DNA from: Pleurodeles waltl
Taxonomy: Eukaryota; Chordata; Amphibia; Caudata; Salamandridae
DNA: 64,000 bases
Direction of reading: 5' to 3'
Assembly (NCBI RefSeq): GCF_031143425.1
Contig: NC_090451.1
Span: forward strand, 661,444,575 to 661,508,574
Notes under the pieces: generated by a model
Told to the model about the DNA's origin: nothing
What the model saw: the letters and a program-made list of their open reading frames with translations, nothing else
Database searches by the model: none
In this document: positions 61,356-64,000 of the stretch, one piece after another
Position numbering within the stretch: the stretch's first letter is position 1
How the letters are laid out: every line of letters starts with the position of its first letter
Position numbers and translations under genes: made by a program

Positions 61356-63955
61356 TCATTTGTTCCTGCTGGTATCTCTTCCCCGTGGCGCTGGTCTTCC
61401 CTTCGCCGGGTGCCGATACGCCGCAGTAGGTGGTAACCGGTAATGCTGTTGATGTTGGCCGTATTGCTGTCTGGGTCCTGCTGTAGAGGACTGATAGTGG
61501 GGTCTGTGTTGTCGAAAACCCCCTCGAAAGGAGTAATTTCCTCTGCCTCTTGCCCCATGAAAGGGCTGCTTGCAGTACTGCAAGGTACTGAGCGATCTCG
61601 CAGTTTCAATATCTGTCTTGATGGACTGTAGCATGTTGTCAACATGCTTCCCAAACAGGCTTTCCCCATCATACGCCATATCTAGAATGCTGCTCTGGAC
61701 TTCTGGGCGGAAAGATGTAGACTTGGGCCATCCCTGTTAGCGGAATCCTGATAAGGAAATGTCTATTGCGCAGTCAATGATTTCTGCTGCGATCCGCTCA
61801 CCTTCTTGCAGCACTTTCTTTGCTTCCACCTTGACATCCCCAGGTAACAAATCCACGTAAGCTGACATGTCCGCCCACATCTGATGATCGTACCTCCCTA
61901 GTATGGCCAAGGAGTTGGCCGCCTTTACTGTGATCGCCGCTACCGAGGAGAACTTTTTTCCAATGTTATCCAACCTCCTCCCATCCTTGTCTGGAGGCGC
62001 TGCGATATGTGCTGAAGGGTTCTTTGCCCGATGTTGTGCAGCCTGGGATATTATAGAGTCTGGCTTTGGTTGCGATATTAAACAGGCTGGAGTGTTGTCA
62101 GGGGCCTTGTATTTCTTCTCCAGCTTTGGCATCGGTGAAGGCACTGTGGCTGGGTTCTTCATTGCCTTCAATCCCTCCTGCCATAGGAAGTTCACAATTA
62201 GGATTGCTCTTACTGATTTCCTTGATGGCTCCTTGAAATCATATAAGAAAAAATCTGTTTCTTTGGAAAAGATAGGCAAGTCGAATCTCTTGGCCGCCCT
62301 TTCATTTAAATTGTGGAAAGCCCCGATGTCCTCCAGAGGCGAATCAACTGGTCCTGCCGGCGGCGGCGACGGCGTGGGAATGAGGTAGTCATCCCACTCA
62401 CTAGGGGCTGTCTCAGAAATTTCTCCTTCTTCCCTCTCTTTATCTGTCGAGATGTGGTCATCTTGTGGCAGTGGAACCAATGGTACACTTCTGTGCGGTG
62501 TTTCTGAGAGGCTAGTAAAAGGGGCCTGTATAAGGGTCCGTTGACTGTACGGTCTAGATGGAGTTACCGGCGTTGACGGTGGGAACCGTCTATAGTAGTC
62601 CTTGAGCATACCCTGTGGATTTGTCACCAGAGACCTGGGTCTGGGGAAAGAAGATTCCTGCTTCCCCGTTGGGTATGAAGAGCCCTCCTGATATAGAGCT
62701 GAGGAATAATAGAGCTGCTGCTGTTCTTCTTCCTCTTCATCCAAGTCTTGGCACTTTACATGCAGCTGAGATGGGCTACTGGCTGCACCGAACATTCCCT
62801 CATACTGGGAATAATTGTCTTCCTCTTCTTCCAGGAGATGCTGCGGGGGATATGGCAAGACTTTGCTTGGAGACGTATGTGTTGGAAGGATTGATGATGG
62901 CCTTTCTCCAATGGAGATAAAAGAAAGAGGGAGGAATCTTGTGGACTCCTGCTGTGCTCCGAAATGTCCAGAGGGGGGCATGATGGTCGACGATTGAGTG
63001 GACAAAACTTCCATCCCTGCCACTGACATTGTAGTGTTCGTCGTTGAGAGTCCCCTCGTCGACGGTTCTCTCGTCGACGGTGTTGCCGCCAATGGGACTC
63101 TTGTTGACGGTGGTGGTGTCGTCGACGGGTCTCTCGCCGACGGATATCTCGTCAGCAGTTGTCTCCTCGATGATGCAGGTGTGCTCGTCGACGTCGTTTT
63201 CCTCATCCTCGAGGACAGGTGTTTCGTCGACGATAATGCTGTTGTCGACGGGTGGACCACTTCTGCTTCCGCTGTCGACGATGTCTTAGTCGACGATGCC
63301 TTTTTGAATATTTTGCCCGTTATGATCGTTGTCGATGAAAGCGGTGATGATGTTATAATCATTGGAGATACCTCCGTCGTAAACGTCGACATCATCGTCG
63401 TCACTGTGACCGTCGACGGGGTCGTCGTCGACAAATGTTTTTTGGTGACATCAGAGGAGGGCCTTACCGGATCACTCGTCGGCGACAGTGACAGAGAGGC
63501 ACTTTTTGCGGGTGAACTTTTTTCCCCACAGGCATCATAGGCTCTGAACAAACCTTTTTTAAGAGTTTTGCCTGGGTCTGTGATCTGGCAGTAGTAGGCT
63601 CTTGGTGCCCCCGTTTCTCCATAGATTTATGCTTTGTCTTCTTCATCATCTTCCTTGGGGGTTCCTCAGATAGTCTTCCCTTTTCGCCAGGACGTTTGAG
63701 GGAGCGAGATGATGCTTCACTCTCATCTGAGGATGGGTTTTCCATGGCTTTGTGTCTCTGGAGCCACAACAGAAGCCTACCCTCACGGTTCTTGAGGGTT
63801 TCCTGACTAAAGGTGCGACAGATTTTACAGTCTCTCACCTTGGGGTCAGGATGGAGGCAGTAGATACACTTTCTGTGGGGGTCATCAACGTGAAGTCTCT
63901 TCTTCCCACAGCTGCCACAATCTCTAAACAGACCTTTCTTAGCCGGCTGAGACAT
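61356..63955 (-). pseudogene. gag-like protein of A2, frameshift and stop
   Basis: Start at 63953-63955 (MSQPAKKGLF). Zinc module CGSCGKK...DPHRKCIYC...CKIC, followed by basic stretches. The frame shifts near 63480-63550 into a 604-codon frame (63551-61737) with Ser/Thr/Pro repeats, an acidic section, EEGEISETAPSEWDDY, and the core ILGRYDHQMW. A stop at 61737 precedes MAYDGESLFGKHVDN and the Arg/Gln-rich tail (61679-61356). Confidence 0.86.
63030..63450 (-). repeat. GTCGACGG-type coding minisatellite in A2 gag
   Basis: The same CpG-rich repeat type as in A1 (9590-10080), coding Ser/Thr/Pro units. Confidence 0.8.
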
Positions 63956-64000
63956 GTTAGAATGGTAAAAGTGAAATTTTCTGAGAGAAAAATTCCTGTT

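Larger units (their letters stand above)
57979..64000 (-). mobile_element. A2: DIRS element, family A, cut by window edge
   Basis: Starts GAAAATTAGTTACTTACCTG at 57979, inserted in the Penelope-like remnant. It contains YR, RT/RNase H and gag; the 5' ITR is beyond the window. I saw no ICR between the 3' ITR and YR, unlike A1. It is more decayed than A1 in RT. Confidence 0.88.

Noticed and set aside
62998..63540. A 180-codon Val/Asp-rich plus-strand protein
   Set aside because: Antisense of the GTCGACGG repeats of A2 gag; composition is a by-product of the repeat.

Overview
The window is transposon-rich eukaryotic DNA and shows no cellular gene, tRNA or rRNA that I can support. By my boundaries about two thirds of it is DIRS-type (tyrosine-recombinase) retrotransposon. 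Four related families (called A to D here) encode a gag-like protein, a reverse transcriptase/RNase H with a C-terminal DIRS-type domain, and a tyrosine recombinase (YR). They carry inverted terminal repeats (ITRs) and an internal complementary region (ICR), the hallmarks of DIRS elements. Remnants of a LINE, a Penelope-like element and foldback/MITE-like elements are also present. This density of DIRS copies fits a giant vertebrate genome, most likely a salamander. That is inference; no host gene identifies the species.

Layout: B0, a partial B element running off the left edge (1-2865); AT-rich DNA with TA microsatellites and a pyrimidine-rich stretch (2866-4294); A1, a structurally complete but mutated A element (4295-10896); non-coding DNA to 19.4 kb holding a GC-richer island, a YY1/CTCF-like motif pair and a degenerate minisatellite; a foldback repeat, a G-rich TTAGGG-like tract and a 5'-truncated LINE with a 9-bp target duplication (19.4-21.5 kb); quiet DNA to 25.3 kb.

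Element C (25344-37238) is split inside its YR gene by B1 (25777-31770), a full-length B element. C ends in an inverted copy of its own 3' part. D1 (37261 to about 41345) has a small TIR element nested in its ITR. After non-coding DNA with tandem units, D2 (42952-46604 and 52597-54215) is split inside gag by B2 (46605-52596), a near-identical sister of B1. More tandem units, an unassigned ORF and a Penelope-like remnant follow (54216-57978). A2 (57979 to the right edge) is inserted in that remnant. Every DIRS copy is oriented on the minus strand except the inverted C fragment.

B1 and B2 keep all three reading frames open and differ at only about a dozen bases outside a TA repeat, so they moved recently. 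In them gag and the YR frame share one frame separated by a single TAG, while RT/RNase H lies in a second frame and overlaps the YR frame for about 615 codons. The ICRs are copies of the two element ends joined around GAA/TTC, recording a circular intermediate. B1 sits in C without target-site duplication, as the uninterrupted paralogue at 36281-36300 shows.
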